64,000 bases of DNA from Bacteroidota bacterium (lineage in GTDB: Bacteria; Bacteroidota; Bacteroidia; B-17B0; Aurantibacillaceae): the NCBI GenBank assembly GCA_021156365.1, contig JAJNDK010000011.1, positions 1 through 64,000 of the forward strand. Direction: 5' to 3'. The stretch's first letter is position 1, and every line of letters starts with the position of its first letter. The translations under genes were made by a program, and so were the position numbers. The notes below the pieces were generated by a model. The model was not told the origin of the DNA and did not search any database. It saw only the letters and a program-made list of their open reading frames with translations. Below are positions 34,440 through 42,077 of the stretch, in pieces.

Positions 34440-35036
34440 ATGAACAAGCGCGTTATTGACGACAATCAACTTGTATTTTTGTATATTAATGGTGACGAAT
34501 CAGCCCTTGCGGAATTGCTGATGCGCCATAAACGTAGAATTTATTCTTCTATTTATCTCGTTGTGAGGAACAAAGAGATAACGGAAGATATATTCCAGGA
34601 TACATTTTTCAAGGTGATCAATTCCCTGAAAGCAGGGCAGTACTATGAGGACGGTAAATTCCTTCCATGGGTACTACGGATAGCCCGCAACCTGGTGATC
34701 GATCACTTCCGCAGGATAAAAAAAATGCCCACTATACCCAATATTGTGAACGATGAAGGGGAGGAGGTCGACATTTTTTCCATCCTGAACATCCAGGAGA
34801 ACAACGACCATCAGATAGAAAAGAGTCAGTTTAAGAAAACCATGCGCAACCTGGTAGAAGAGCTTCCGTCGGAGCAGAAAGAAGTACTCATCATGCGTAT
34901 GTATTATGATATGAGCTTTAAAGAAATTGCAGATTTTACACAGGTGAGCATCAATACGTCCTTAGGCAGAATGCGGTATGCACTGATCAACCTGAAAAAA
35001 ATGCTTGAAGACAAAAACGTTGAAATACCTGTTTAG
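34440..35036 (+). CDS. Sigma-70 family RNA polymerase sigma factor (ECF type)
   Basis: 198 residues. Region 2 at ~15-95 (LAELLMRHKRRIYSSIYLVV, EDIFQDTFFKV, FLPWVLRIARNLVIDHFRR). Region 4 at ~135-190 (LPSEQKEVLIMRMYYDMSFK, EIADFTQVSINTSLGRMRYA). No region 3. ATG at 34440 is used; an upstream in-frame GTG at 34434 is also possible. No anti-sigma gene is adjacent, since a terminator and a repeat array follow. In this phylum similar sigma factors act on their own or are controlled at expression level. Confidence 0.93.
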   Translation: MNKRVIDDNQLVFLYINGDESALAELLMRHKRRIYSSIYLVVRNKEITEDIFQDTFFKVINSLKAGQYYEDGKFLPWVLRIARNLVIDHFRRIKKMPTIPNIVNDEGEEVDIFSILNIQENNDHQIEKSQFKKTMRNLVEELPSEQKEVLIMRMYYDMSFKEIADFTQVSINTSLGRMRYALINLKKMLEDKNVEIPV

Positions 35037-35075
35037 TTAACATTTTTTGCCCTGGTTTTTGTCTTTTGAAGTGAG

Positions 35076-35102
35076 CCCCTTCCTGTAAGAAGGGGTTTTT
35101 TT
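35076..35102 (+). terminator. Terminator of the sigma factor gene
   Basis: CCCCTTC (35076-35082) pairs with GAAGGGG (35089-35095) around a 6-nt loop, followed by seven Ts. It lies 40 bp after the stop. Confidence 0.92.
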
Positions 35103-35116
35103 CTGCTATTTCGATC

Positions 35117-35347
35117 CGAATTGCAGCTAATCCGATCCGAATTGCAGTTGGTACGATCGTACTTGAAACTAATCCGATCCGTATTGATGCTGGTACGATC
35201 CGAATTGCAGCTAATCCGACCCGTATTGATGCTGGTACGATCCGAATTGCAGTTGGTACGATCGTACTTGAAGCTAATCCGATCGGTATTGCAGCTGGTA
35301 CGATCATACTTAAAGCTGATCCGATCTGTATTACAGTTGGTACGATC
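35117..35347. repeat. 21-bp tandem array, 11 units
   Basis: Units of exactly 21 bp such as GAATTGCAGCTAATCCGATC(c), GAATTGCAGTTGGTACGATC(g), TACTTGAAACTAATCCGATC(c) and GTATTGATGCTGGTACGATC(c). Two end types, CTAATCCGATC and TTGGTACGATC, mostly alternate. Every unit contains (C/A)GA-TC-like GATC except one (GACC). Junctions make palindromes such as GTACGATCGTAC. 21 bp is two helical turns. The array lies between a terminator and a convergent gene. As 21 is 7 codons, several frames stay open and read as heptads, which explains spurious ORFs. Confidence 0.88.
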
Positions 35348-35375
35348 AGATTTTTTAGTAATACAAGGAAAACTG

Positions 35376-35993
35376 CTATCCTCTTACCATTACAATAATG
35401 GCAGCAATGATCAGGATGAGAGCAGCCAGTCCGAAAAACCAGAACACGAGGAGGCCGAATGAACCGCCGATCAGTGAGCTGAAAAGAGCGCCTAAACCCA
35501 AAAGCAAAAGAGCAACGATCAGCATCAGGATCCCTCTTCCGATTCCACCACCTCCATCACCACCACTGTTCGTAAGGGCTTTTGAGGAATAGCTCTTTTT
35601 GGTATCGGACAGGCTGTTTTGTTTGCCTGTATGATCTTTAAAAGAAGAGGGATTGCCAATCGTGTTTTTTGTATCGCTGTTGGATACCGGAAGAGCAACT
35701 GCTTCAGGGGATTTGATCTCCGGAATGGCTTTTTCCGGTTTTGGAACGGAAGGAGTAACAAGCTGCTCCATCGCTGTATTCAGGTATACTGTTTTCGGAT
35801 TCTTTTCCGAAGTGGCTCCATTCTGGTATGCGGCAGGTTCCTGTTTCTCCGTTTCCATAGCTGTTGGGGCTACCGGTGATTTTTTATGGTGTACATGGTA
35901 TCCTGGTCTGTAAAGCCGCTTTTCCATCGTACAGGAAGAAAAAATAACAATACATGCAAGAATAGCGGGTACAAAGTGTTTTAGCTTTTTCAT
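35376..35993 (-). CDS. Lipoprotein with C-terminal membrane segments
   Basis: 205 residues. Lipobox IVIFSSC (Cys ~21) after a basic N-terminus, then TMEKRLYRPGYHVHHKK, a motif I recall from uncharacterised Bacteroidota lipoproteins. Residues ~35-140 are low-complexity, rich in Pro, Ser, Lys. A Gly-rich hinge (GGDGGGGIGRG) leads to two membrane segments (~150-203, ILMLIVALLLLGLGALFSSL and LLVFWFFGLAALILIIAAII). Probably an inner-membrane protein with lipid-anchored N-terminus. Function unknown. Confidence 0.8.
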   Translation of the reverse strand: MKKLKHFVPAILACIVIFSSCTMEKRLYRPGYHVHHKKSPVAPTAMETEKQEPAAYQNGATSEKNPKTVYLNTAMEQLVTPSVPKPEKAIPEIKSPEAVALPVSNSDTKNTIGNPSSFKDHTGKQNSLSDTKKSYSSKALTNSGGDGGGGIGRGILMLIVALLLLGLGALFSSLIGGSFGLLVFWFFGLAALILIIAAIIVMVRG

Positions 35994-36170
35994 AAGTAGT
36001 TTTTTAAGGGTTATTTAAACTGCTTTTTGGGTTCCTGTTGCAACTGGCTGTGCTATCGGAACACTGTTTCTCAATAAAGAATATACTAATGTACATAATT
36101 ATTTTAAACAGGCATTTCATTTCGCAATCCTATGTTTTTTCAAAGAGATTGGATTGCGAAAGCAGCTACT

Positions 36171-37202
36171 TTATTCAAACAGCTTAAACGCCACTGCTGA
36201 TAAATAACCGATCAGGGTGCTAAGGCCAACTACCCGTGTGCCGCCTATATGCACGGCTTCGGGCAACATGGTTTGTGCGATCATGGTAAGCATAGCACCT
36301 GCAGCCAATCCTTCGATACCGATCTCTACTTCATGCGGAACTTCGGCTCCGAGGTAATACCCGACAGTAGCACCGACAGCTACAATAACTACCAGAGACA
36401 TCCAGAGCATCAGGATCTTTCCGGTACTCATGCCCTGCTTTTTCATTCCGATAGAGCTTCCTAATGCTTCCGGGAAATTGGACAGGAACAAACCTGCTAT
36501 AAGTGTATAGGGGATCACTGCCGAAAAATCCGGATTGCCACCTGCTGCCAGCTTTGCAGAAAGGATGGCCAGGAAACCGGCACCGATCACAAAGCTTTCC
36601 GGAATGCCGTCGATCAGCAGTCCCAGCCAGATACCCATGGCTCCCGATTTTTGCTCATGTGCTTCCTTTTTTTCCAGTTGAACAATGTCCCGCTCGTTGA
36701 TATGATTGACAGTCGGATTTTTCTTTTTGAAAAAAGTGATCATAGTGCTCATTTTGCGCAGGAAACCACCGTGTGAATTAACGGCTTCGTCCAGGAAGAA
36801 AAACAGCAGGCCACCCAAAATGCAACCTACCAGTAAAGCTCCCATTGTATAAAATGCATGTGATTTATCGTGCACCATGCCTGTAGGACTGGATGCCTGA
36901 CCTACGATTTCCATTACGGTGGGCGCTATCAGCTCCACACTGAGTGCAGCCATCAACGCGCCGGCTCCGAAAGCAGTAAATGCTGCGGTAACGGATGCCT
37001 TCGGTTTGAACAGGATACCCGCCAGTGAGCCCAGCGGCAAGGAGATAGCACTGATCGCACCTAAGCCGAATGCCCACATAGCATATTTGGTAGTAGGATG
37101 GAACATATCGGCTCCGGTTCCGTCGTGGGTATTCCAGTACCAGAGACCGAATCCAAGAAATGCAGCTACAGCTATGATGATAAGGATCAGCTTTTTATTC
37201 AT
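36171..37202 (-). CDS. ZIP-family metal transporter
   Basis: 343 residues, about eight membrane segments. Metal-site motifs of the ZIP family: LLIDGIPESFVIG in one helix and LFLSNFPEALGSSIG in the next. The usual His of HGxxE is Asp here (DGIPE). A charged cytoplasmic loop (residues ~155-190, KKKNPTVNHINERDIVQLEK) lies before them. It probably imports Zn, Fe or Mn across the inner membrane. A good ribosome site (AGGAG) precedes the ATG. Monocistronic. Function as metal transporter is family knowledge; the substrate is unknown. Confidence 0.83.
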   Translation of the reverse strand: MNKKLILIIIAVAAFLGFGLWYWNTHDGTGADMFHPTTKYAMWAFGLGAISAISLPLGSLAGILFKPKASVTAAFTAFGAGALMAALSVELIAPTVMEIVGQASSPTGMVHDKSHAFYTMGALLVGCILGGLLFFFLDEAVNSHGGFLRKMSTMITFFKKKNPTVNHINERDIVQLEKKEAHEQKSGAMGIWLGLLIDGIPESFVIGAGFLAILSAKLAAGGNPDFSAVIPYTLIAGLFLSNFPEALGSSIGMKKQGMSTGKILMLWMSLVVIVAVGATVGYYLGAEVPHEVEIGIEGLAAGAMLTMIAQTMLPEAVHIGGTRVVGLSTLIGYLSAVAFKLFE

Positions 37203-37265
37203 ACTCCTGTTTGTTTAGGTAAATATAAATGTACAATAAATTTCAGGATTTCATAATCCGGGCGG

Positions 37266-37296
37266 TTTGAATGAAGAACACTTTTTAGTACCTTCG
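37266..37296 (+). promoter_or_regulatory. Promoter of the three-repeat exported protein
   Basis: TTTG (37266-37269), 19 bp, TACCTTCG (37289-37296, one mismatch to TAnnTTTG). ATG at 37322. Confidence 0.65.
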
Positions 37297-37321
37297 GTAT
37301 ACTATAAACAAACTCATCTTC

Positions 37322-37861
37322 ATGAAAAAAATCATTCTCTTCACCTGCATGATCCTTTGTATGGCCATTGCAGCAAAAGCACAAAACACACGTATGGTAT
37401 CTTACTTTGATACCAAGTATAACAAAGCCTATTACCTGGCCTGGGATATAAAAACAGGGAAGAGCATACAATACTACTGGGGCGATGGTAAATGGGAAGC
37501 GATGGAGATCAATCTGCCTTTGTCACCATTGACAGGCGTTACCGGCAATGTGCTTTTTGAAGTGTACTTCGATCAGAAATATGATAAAGCCTATTACATT
37601 GTATGGGATTCCAAAACAGGTAAAAGCCTTCAGTACTATTGGGGCGATGGCAAATGGGAAGCGATGGAGATCAACCTGCCTGCAAGCCCTGTTCCGGGTG
37701 CGAAGGGTGATATCTATATCAAGCCGTATTACGATCAGAAATATGAAAAGGCCTATTACATTGCTTACGATAGCTTCAAGGGAAAATCCGTTCAGTACTC
37801 CTGGGGTGATGGGAAATGGGAAGCGATGGAGATCAACCTGCCCGAAGTACCTGTAAAATAA
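37322..37861 (+). CDS. Exported protein of three 54-residue repeats
   Basis: 179 residues. Signal peptide KKIILFTCMILCMAIAAKAQ, then three tandem units of exactly 54 residues (162 bp). Each holds FDxKYxKAYYxxWD, KTGKSxQYYWGDGKW and EAMEINLP. The rich Tyr/Trp/Gly content suggests a beta propeller- or lectin-like blade repeat. DNA identity between copies is high in the GGCGATGG..AAATGGGAAGCG block, so duplication is recent or maintained. I know no named family. It has its own promoter and is followed 44 bp later by the gene at 37906. Confidence 0.8.
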   Translation: MKKIILFTCMILCMAIAAKAQNTRMVSYFDTKYNKAYYLAWDIKTGKSIQYYWGDGKWEAMEINLPLSPLTGVTGNVLFEVYFDQKYDKAYYIVWDSKTGKSLQYYWGDGKWEAMEINLPASPVPGAKGDIYIKPYYDQKYEKAYYIAYDSFKGKSVQYSWGDGKWEAMEINLPEVPVK

Positions 37862-37905
37862 AGAACAGGTATTCCCGTTAATAGAGTACATTAAGATCAC
37901 GCCCC

Positions 37906-38604
37906 TTGAATACCCGTATCAAAAAATTACTTCTTGTTTTTGTTGTTCTGAGTGCACTTTTTGCTGGTGCCTGGTATTTCTTTTTCCGGAATCCTGCGAT
38001 AGTACCTGTGAAAAAAGTAGTGGATTACACAGCTTATCCACTTGTGTTGGATTCCATTCAGATTGAGCGCAAACAATTGAAACGCGATCACGCCGGTCTG
38101 AAAGCATTGGAGAAAGCTTTTCTCATAAGCATGGACAAAAAGATCTTTGCATACTGGTACGGAACCAAATGGGATTTCAACGGCACTACCCAAAAACCGA
38201 ACGAAGGAGCCATTGCCTGCGGATACTTTGTTACGACCACCTTACGCGATGCAGGGGTGAAGATAAACAGGGTGAAGATGGCACAATGTGCTTCGGAAGA
38301 AATGATCAAATCGTTGGTGCAGAAAAGCAGCATTACCCGGTTTTCAAATGTAAAAATAGCGGACTTTGAGAAAAGAATGAATAAGCTGGGCAATGGTTTG
38401 TATGTAGTAGGCCTCGACAACCACACCGGTTTTATCCGGATCTCACCGGAGGGAAATTATTTTATTCATGCCAGTGGATGGTATCCCTACAAAGTGGTGA
38501 AAGAGGTGGTGGGAAAATCGTCCATCCTTGATCATTCCAACTACAAGATCGTAGGTAAGCTGAGTGGTGATAATGAATTCCTGAAGAAGTGGGTGAACCC
38601 GTAA
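37906..38604 (+). CDS. Membrane-anchored papain-fold (NlpC/P60-like) candidate hydrolase
   Basis: 232 residues. Start TTG at 37906; no upstream in-frame ATG exists, and the next residues (NTRIKKLLLVFVVLSALFAG) form a typical anchor. The catalytic-like Cys lies in GAIACGYFVTTTLRDAG and the His in GLDNHTGFIRI, followed by YFIHAS. This order (Cys at a helix start, His at a strand) fits NlpC/P60 or amidase-like papain folds. A substrate such as murein peptides is possible, but the match is by pattern only. Confidence 0.7.
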   Translation: MNTRIKKLLLVFVVLSALFAGAWYFFFRNPAIVPVKKVVDYTAYPLVLDSIQIERKQLKRDHAGLKALEKAFLISMDKKIFAYWYGTKWDFNGTTQKPNEGAIACGYFVTTTLRDAGVKINRVKMAQCASEEMIKSLVQKSSITRFSNVKIADFEKRMNKLGNGLYVVGLDNHTGFIRISPEGNYFIHASGWYPYKVVKEVVGKSSILDHSNYKIVGKLSGDNEFLKKWVNP

Positions 38605-38769
38605 ACAGATATTGCATGCAAAGGCGTAAAGAACGCAATGGTTTGTCTGTATAGAAACAAGAATCAGGCATCTTTGTTAAAGTCAGCCGGTTTTCTCAAA
38701 ATTGTCTTTGCGCCCAATGCGTCTCTGTGCGAACCATCCGCTTTGCGCAAAACATTCGCTTTTTTTTCT
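38605..38769. other. Intergenic stretch with CTTTGCG-rich dispersed repeat
   Basis: Contains GCAAAGGCGTAAAGAACGCAA (38619-38639 region) and, in opposite sense, TTGTCTTTGCGCCCAATGCG and CTTTGCGCAAAAC. This is a low-copy inverted arrangement of a 'CTTTGCG' motif like those dispersed in genomes of this phylum. No gene is seen. Confidence 0.5.
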
Positions 38770-38777
38770 TATTTTTG
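38770..38777 (+). promoter_or_regulatory. -7 box of the second sigma factor gene
   Basis: TATTTTTG, perfect -7 match, 9 bp before the ATG at 38787. A TTG lies 24 bp upstream, slightly farther than usual. A very short leader is implied. Confidence 0.55.
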
Positions 38778-38786
38778 AGATGGAAA

Positions 38787-39371
38787 ATGCTCTATCCCGA
38801 ACGTTATAAGGATTTATCGGACAAGGAATTGATTGCTGAATACAAAAAGTCGGCGGATAAGATCTTTGTGGGTATTTTATATAAACGGTATTCGCACCTT
38901 GTTTTCGGTTTGTGTATGAAATATCTCAAGGACCAGGACGAGGCACATGACGCTGTTACCAACATTTTCACCAAGCTTTTCGACGACCTTCAGAAGCACA
39001 GCATTGAGTATTTCAAAAGCTGGCTGTACACATTTACCAAAAATTTCTGCCTCATGCAGCTCCGTTCGGCGCAAAGTAAATTGCGTAAAGGGCTTGAATA
39101 TGAGTACGATGTAAAAACGTTTGTGGAAAAAAGCGAAGAAATGCATCAAAATGCCAACAAGAGGGAACAGGAATATGTGGCATTGGAAAAAGCAATGGCC
39201 GGATTGAATGAAGAGCAGCGGATATGTGTAGAGCTCTTCTACCTGAAAGACAAAAGTTATAATGAAATTGTAGAAATAACGGGATATACGCTGAACAATG
39301 TGAAAAGCTATATCCAAAACGGAAAACGGAACCTGAAGATAAAACTCGAAACCCAAAGTGGACAAGAATAA
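38787..39371 (+). CDS. ECF-type RNA polymerase sigma factor
   Basis: 194 residues from ATG at 38787. Region 2: IFVGILYKRYSHLVFGLCMK, DAVTNIFTKLFDDL, YFKSWLYTFTKNFCLMQLRS. Region 4: LNEEQRICVELFYLKDKSYN, EIVEITGYTLNNVKSYIQNG. The frame extends back to 38727, but the promoter box at 38770 rules that out. The next gene begins 7 bp after the stop and encodes a membrane protein, so the pair looks like sigma factor plus anti-sigma regulator in one operon. Confidence 0.92.
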   Translation: MLYPERYKDLSDKELIAEYKKSADKIFVGILYKRYSHLVFGLCMKYLKDQDEAHDAVTNIFTKLFDDLQKHSIEYFKSWLYTFTKNFCLMQLRSAQSKLRKGLEYEYDVKTFVEKSEEMHQNANKREQEYVALEKAMAGLNEEQRICVELFYLKDKSYNEIVEITGYTLNNVKSYIQNGKRNLKIKLETQSGQE

Positions 39372-39378
39372 AGGACAT

Positions 39379-40749
39379 ATGGATGCGAAAGAATTCTTCC
39401 GATTACTGGATGCTGATGCCAATCAGACTACCCGCGATCTGGATGAATTTGACCTGGAAGCTTTGGAAGGCCTGAAACTGGTGAAAGATCCGGAGCAGGC
39501 GAAAATAACCGCGGATGCCAATATTGATAAAAAGCTGGCGGAGTTACTGGAAGAAGAAAAAAAAGATAAGGCCGGTTTGTACATTGCAGCTGCCAATGGA
39601 GAAAAAAAGGATAAGCCTAAAACCGGCCTGTACATTATGTCGATCGCAGCTTCCCTTGTTTTGCTGCTCGGTCTGTTCTTTGTGTTTAAAGGATTTAATA
39701 AAGATGCCGCTACCAACATGGCAGATGTCAGTATGAGCAATGAGGTCACCGGTCAAACAGATACAAACAAGGCGCCTTTGCCTCCGACGGAAAATAATTC
39801 GGATGCAAGGATCGTGTCAGAAAAGGAACCGGTGAAAGCTCCGGGAGTAAAAGCTCCTGCTATTCCTTTAGAAACAAAGACTGATGGTGAAGTGTATACC
39901 GATGAAGGTGGGTATTTCAGTCAGACGGATACGGCAACAAATCCGCCAAAATATCGTGTTACAACCTATGATGAGGTGGAAAACACATTTGCAGCGAAAG
40001 ATGTGGATGATACGCAAAGTGACAAGAAAAACCAGAACGAGGAGATCGCCTTGAAAGAAGAAGAAAAGAAAAGCGTGAGGCTGGAAAGCCAGATCATGCA
40101 GAAAAATAAGTTTGATGTGGCAGAAGATGCAATGGTGGTAACCGATAATTCAAAACAAAAGGAAACGGTAAAAAAGAGAGCTGTTGTTAAAGGAAAAGCA
40201 AAAAAGACGGAATCGACGAATGCCGATTATGCAGCGGCTCCTCCAATGATGGATCAGAAATCATCTCCTGTACAACAGTCATCGGATTCGACGATCACTG
40301 GTTCTACACCTATAGCAATCACTTCCGGTTCAGCTACCACACTTACGCAAAATCAAAATACCACACTTACTACTCCCGGCGGAACTACCTATACCTGGTC
40401 CAATAAACCGGTCACTGTTACAGCAACTAACGGAGCTACAACAAGTCCTTCAGCGCCGGTAGTGAAAGCTGAATTTACAGGTGGAAAAACGGCATTGGAT
40501 GTTTATATCAAAAAGAACCTCAAAGTACCGGCAAGCTGTGTGTCGGAAGAAGTGATCATTGTGAAATTTACGGTCGATGCAAAAGGCATCATCAGCAAGC
40601 CGAAAATCACCAGCAAAACAGGGAACTGCAAAGACTGTGAAACAGAAGCGATCCGCTTTGTAAAAGCAATGCCGGCATGGGTGGCAGCCACACAGGGAGG
40701 CAAAGCCATCTCCTCGTCGAAAACGATAGCCCTTTCGTTTAAGAAGTAG
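39379..40749 (+). CDS. Membrane protein with TonB C-terminal domain, presumed sigma partner
   Basis: 456 residues from ATG at 39379 (ribosome site AAAGGA). Residues ~1-75 are acidic and cytoplasmic (EFFRLLDADANQTTRDLDEF). One membrane segment at ~85-105 (GLYIMSIAASLVLLLGLFFV). A long Thr/Lys/Pro-rich periplasmic linker follows, ending in a TonB_C-like domain (~365-456: VSEEVIIVKFTVDAKGIISK, GNCKDCETEAIRFVKAMPAW). Position right after an ECF sigma gene and the single-membrane plan suggest an anti-sigma regulator. No canonical anti-sigma zinc motif is seen. The periplasmic TonB fold could receive or pass on a signal. Confidence 0.8.
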   Translation: MDAKEFFRLLDADANQTTRDLDEFDLEALEGLKLVKDPEQAKITADANIDKKLAELLEEEKKDKAGLYIAAANGEKKDKPKTGLYIMSIAASLVLLLGLFFVFKGFNKDAATNMADVSMSNEVTGQTDTNKAPLPPTENNSDARIVSEKEPVKAPGVKAPAIPLETKTDGEVYTDEGGYFSQTDTATNPPKYRVTTYDEVENTFAAKDVDDTQSDKKNQNEEIALKEEEKKSVRLESQIMQKNKFDVAEDAMVVTDNSKQKETVKKRAVVKGKAKKTESTNADYAAAPPMMDQKSSPVQQSSDSTITGSTPIAITSGSATTLTQNQNTTLTTPGGTTYTWSNKPVTVTATNGATTSPSAPVVKAEFTGGKTALDVYIKKNLKVPASCVSEEVIIVKFTVDAKGIISKPKITSKTGNCKDCETEAIRFVKAMPAWVAATQGGKAISSSKTIALSFKK

Positions 40750-40804
40750 TTTTCAGGCAAAAGCCCCTCTTTACAAAGAGGAGAGAATCCCGGAACATAA
40801 AAAT

Positions 40805-40976
40805 ATTCAACCCCTTCAGGGTTGTAAAAAACTCATAAGATCAGATAATTATTCATATTCAAGCCCTTCAGGCTTGGATTAACAATTTAAAAATTTCGTA
40901 CAGCTGGAACCCCGAATGGGGTTCAATATGAATAATAAGAAAGATCAATATCCTAACAACCCTGAAGGGGTTGAAT
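40805..40976. repeat. Nested inverted-repeat element, 172 bp
   Basis: The outer 21-bp arms at 40805-40825 and 40956-40976 are perfect reverse complements (ATTCAACCCC...GGGTTGT). Inner 12-bp arms ATTATTCATATT (40848-40859) and AATATGAATAAT (40925-40936) also pair. Two small hairpins lie inside: AAGCC..GGCTT (40861-40875) and GAACCCC..GGGGTTC (40907-40924). The element lies between two convergent genes. It resembles REP/BIME-type or MITE-like non-autonomous elements; it is too long and lacks the U tract for a plain terminator. Confidence 0.75.
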
Positions 40977-41005
40977 AATGTAGGCAGATTTTATACGTTA
41001 TGATT

Positions 41006-42055
41006 TTACGCCTTTTTCAGAGTAAACGTGAAAGTTGTTCCTTCACCCGGCGTACTGTTCACGGTAATGTGTTCATCGTGTGCTTCGATAATGTGTTTGA
41101 CGATCGAAAGGCCAAGCCCGGTTCCGCCCTGCTCGCGTGATCTTCCTTTATCGATCCGGTAAAAACGTTCGAAAAGGCGTGGCAAATGCTCTTCTGATAT
41201 GCCGATCCCATCATCGGAAACATCTATCAGTACTTTATCGTCAATGGCTTTGAACTTTAAAAGTGTTTTCCCGTTTTCCCTGCCGTACTTAATGGAATTA
41301 GTGATCAGGTTCACAAATACCTGCCGGATCCGGAATTTATCGGCATACACTTTGAACGGTTTTTTATACTCCTCACCAAAAGAAATGCGCAGGTTCTTTT
41401 TACCGGAAACCATTTCTAATTGTTCGATCACATCCCTGCACAGAGCCACTACATCAAATTTTTCCATATCGATGACCAACGCCCCTGTTTCAAGCTGGGA
41501 GATAGTCTCAAGATCATCGATGATATGGATCATACGATCAATACTCTTATCGGCACGTTTCAGATATTCTAAATTGATGCTCGGATCATTGATGCCGCCA
41601 TCTATCAATGTGGACACATATCCCTGGATATTGAAAATAGGTGTTTTGAGCTCGTGCGAAACATTGCCCAGGTATTCTTTCCGGTAATTCTCGATGCGGG
41701 TAAGGTGCTCGATCTCTTTCTGGCGGTCGTTGGCGATCTTAATGATGGCCTGGTTCAACTGTTCCAGCGGATCCGCCAGATCCTTTGTATAATCGTATTT
41801 CTCCTCCGGGATCTTACTGGAGGTAAAATCCTTCAGCCGCATGATAGTTTGCTCGATCCGGGTGTAAATGATCTTTTGGTAGACAAAATAAAAAAACAGG
41901 AAGGAGCAGGAAAAACAAATAAAGAGTGTGACCAAAGCCAGCTCTATGGAATAATGCAATGAAAAAAAGGCGTTGAAAAAAAAGAGTAATACGCATACGA
42001 GAATAGAAAAAACAAAGCAGGATATCAGAAAAGTGGTATTGTTGCTTTTTCCCAT
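41006..42055 (-). CDS. Sensor histidine kinase, PhoR/WalK-like (orphan)
   Basis: 349 residues. Two membrane segments (~8-30 and ~37-62) with almost no periplasmic loop. HisKA domain with phospho-acceptor H134 in NVSHELKTPI, then HATPase: N box NLITNSIKYGREN, G1 DVSDDGIGI, F box LPRLFERFYRID and G2 GGTGLGLSIVKHI. It phosphorylates a response regulator, but none is adjacent. With so short a loop it may sense membrane state or need a partner. It sits 22 bp after alaS on the same strand and may be co-transcribed with it. Confidence 0.92.
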   Translation of the reverse strand: MGKSNNTTFLISCFVFSILVCVLLFFFNAFFSLHYSIELALVTLFICFSCSFLFFYFVYQKIIYTRIEQTIMRLKDFTSSKIPEEKYDYTKDLADPLEQLNQAIIKIANDRQKEIEHLTRIENYRKEYLGNVSHELKTPIFNIQGYVSTLIDGGINDPSINLEYLKRADKSIDRMIHIIDDLETISQLETGALVIDMEKFDVVALCRDVIEQLEMVSGKKNLRISFGEEYKKPFKVYADKFRIRQVFVNLITNSIKYGRENGKTLLKFKAIDDKVLIDVSDDGIGISEEHLPRLFERFYRIDKGRSREQGGTGLGLSIVKHIIEAHDEHITVNSTPGEGTTFTFTLKKA

Positions 42056-42077
42056 TTACTACAGATTACCTGCTGTT

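Noticed and set aside
35121-35462. Plus-strand ORF of LQLVRS heptads
   Set aside because: It is produced by a 21-bp repeat that keeps frames open, runs into the antisense of a lipoprotein gene, and has no promoter or ribosome site.
40766-40781. CCTCTTT/AAAGAGG hairpin as terminator of the TonB-domain gene
   Set aside because: Loop of two bases and no T tract on the plus strand; support is too weak.
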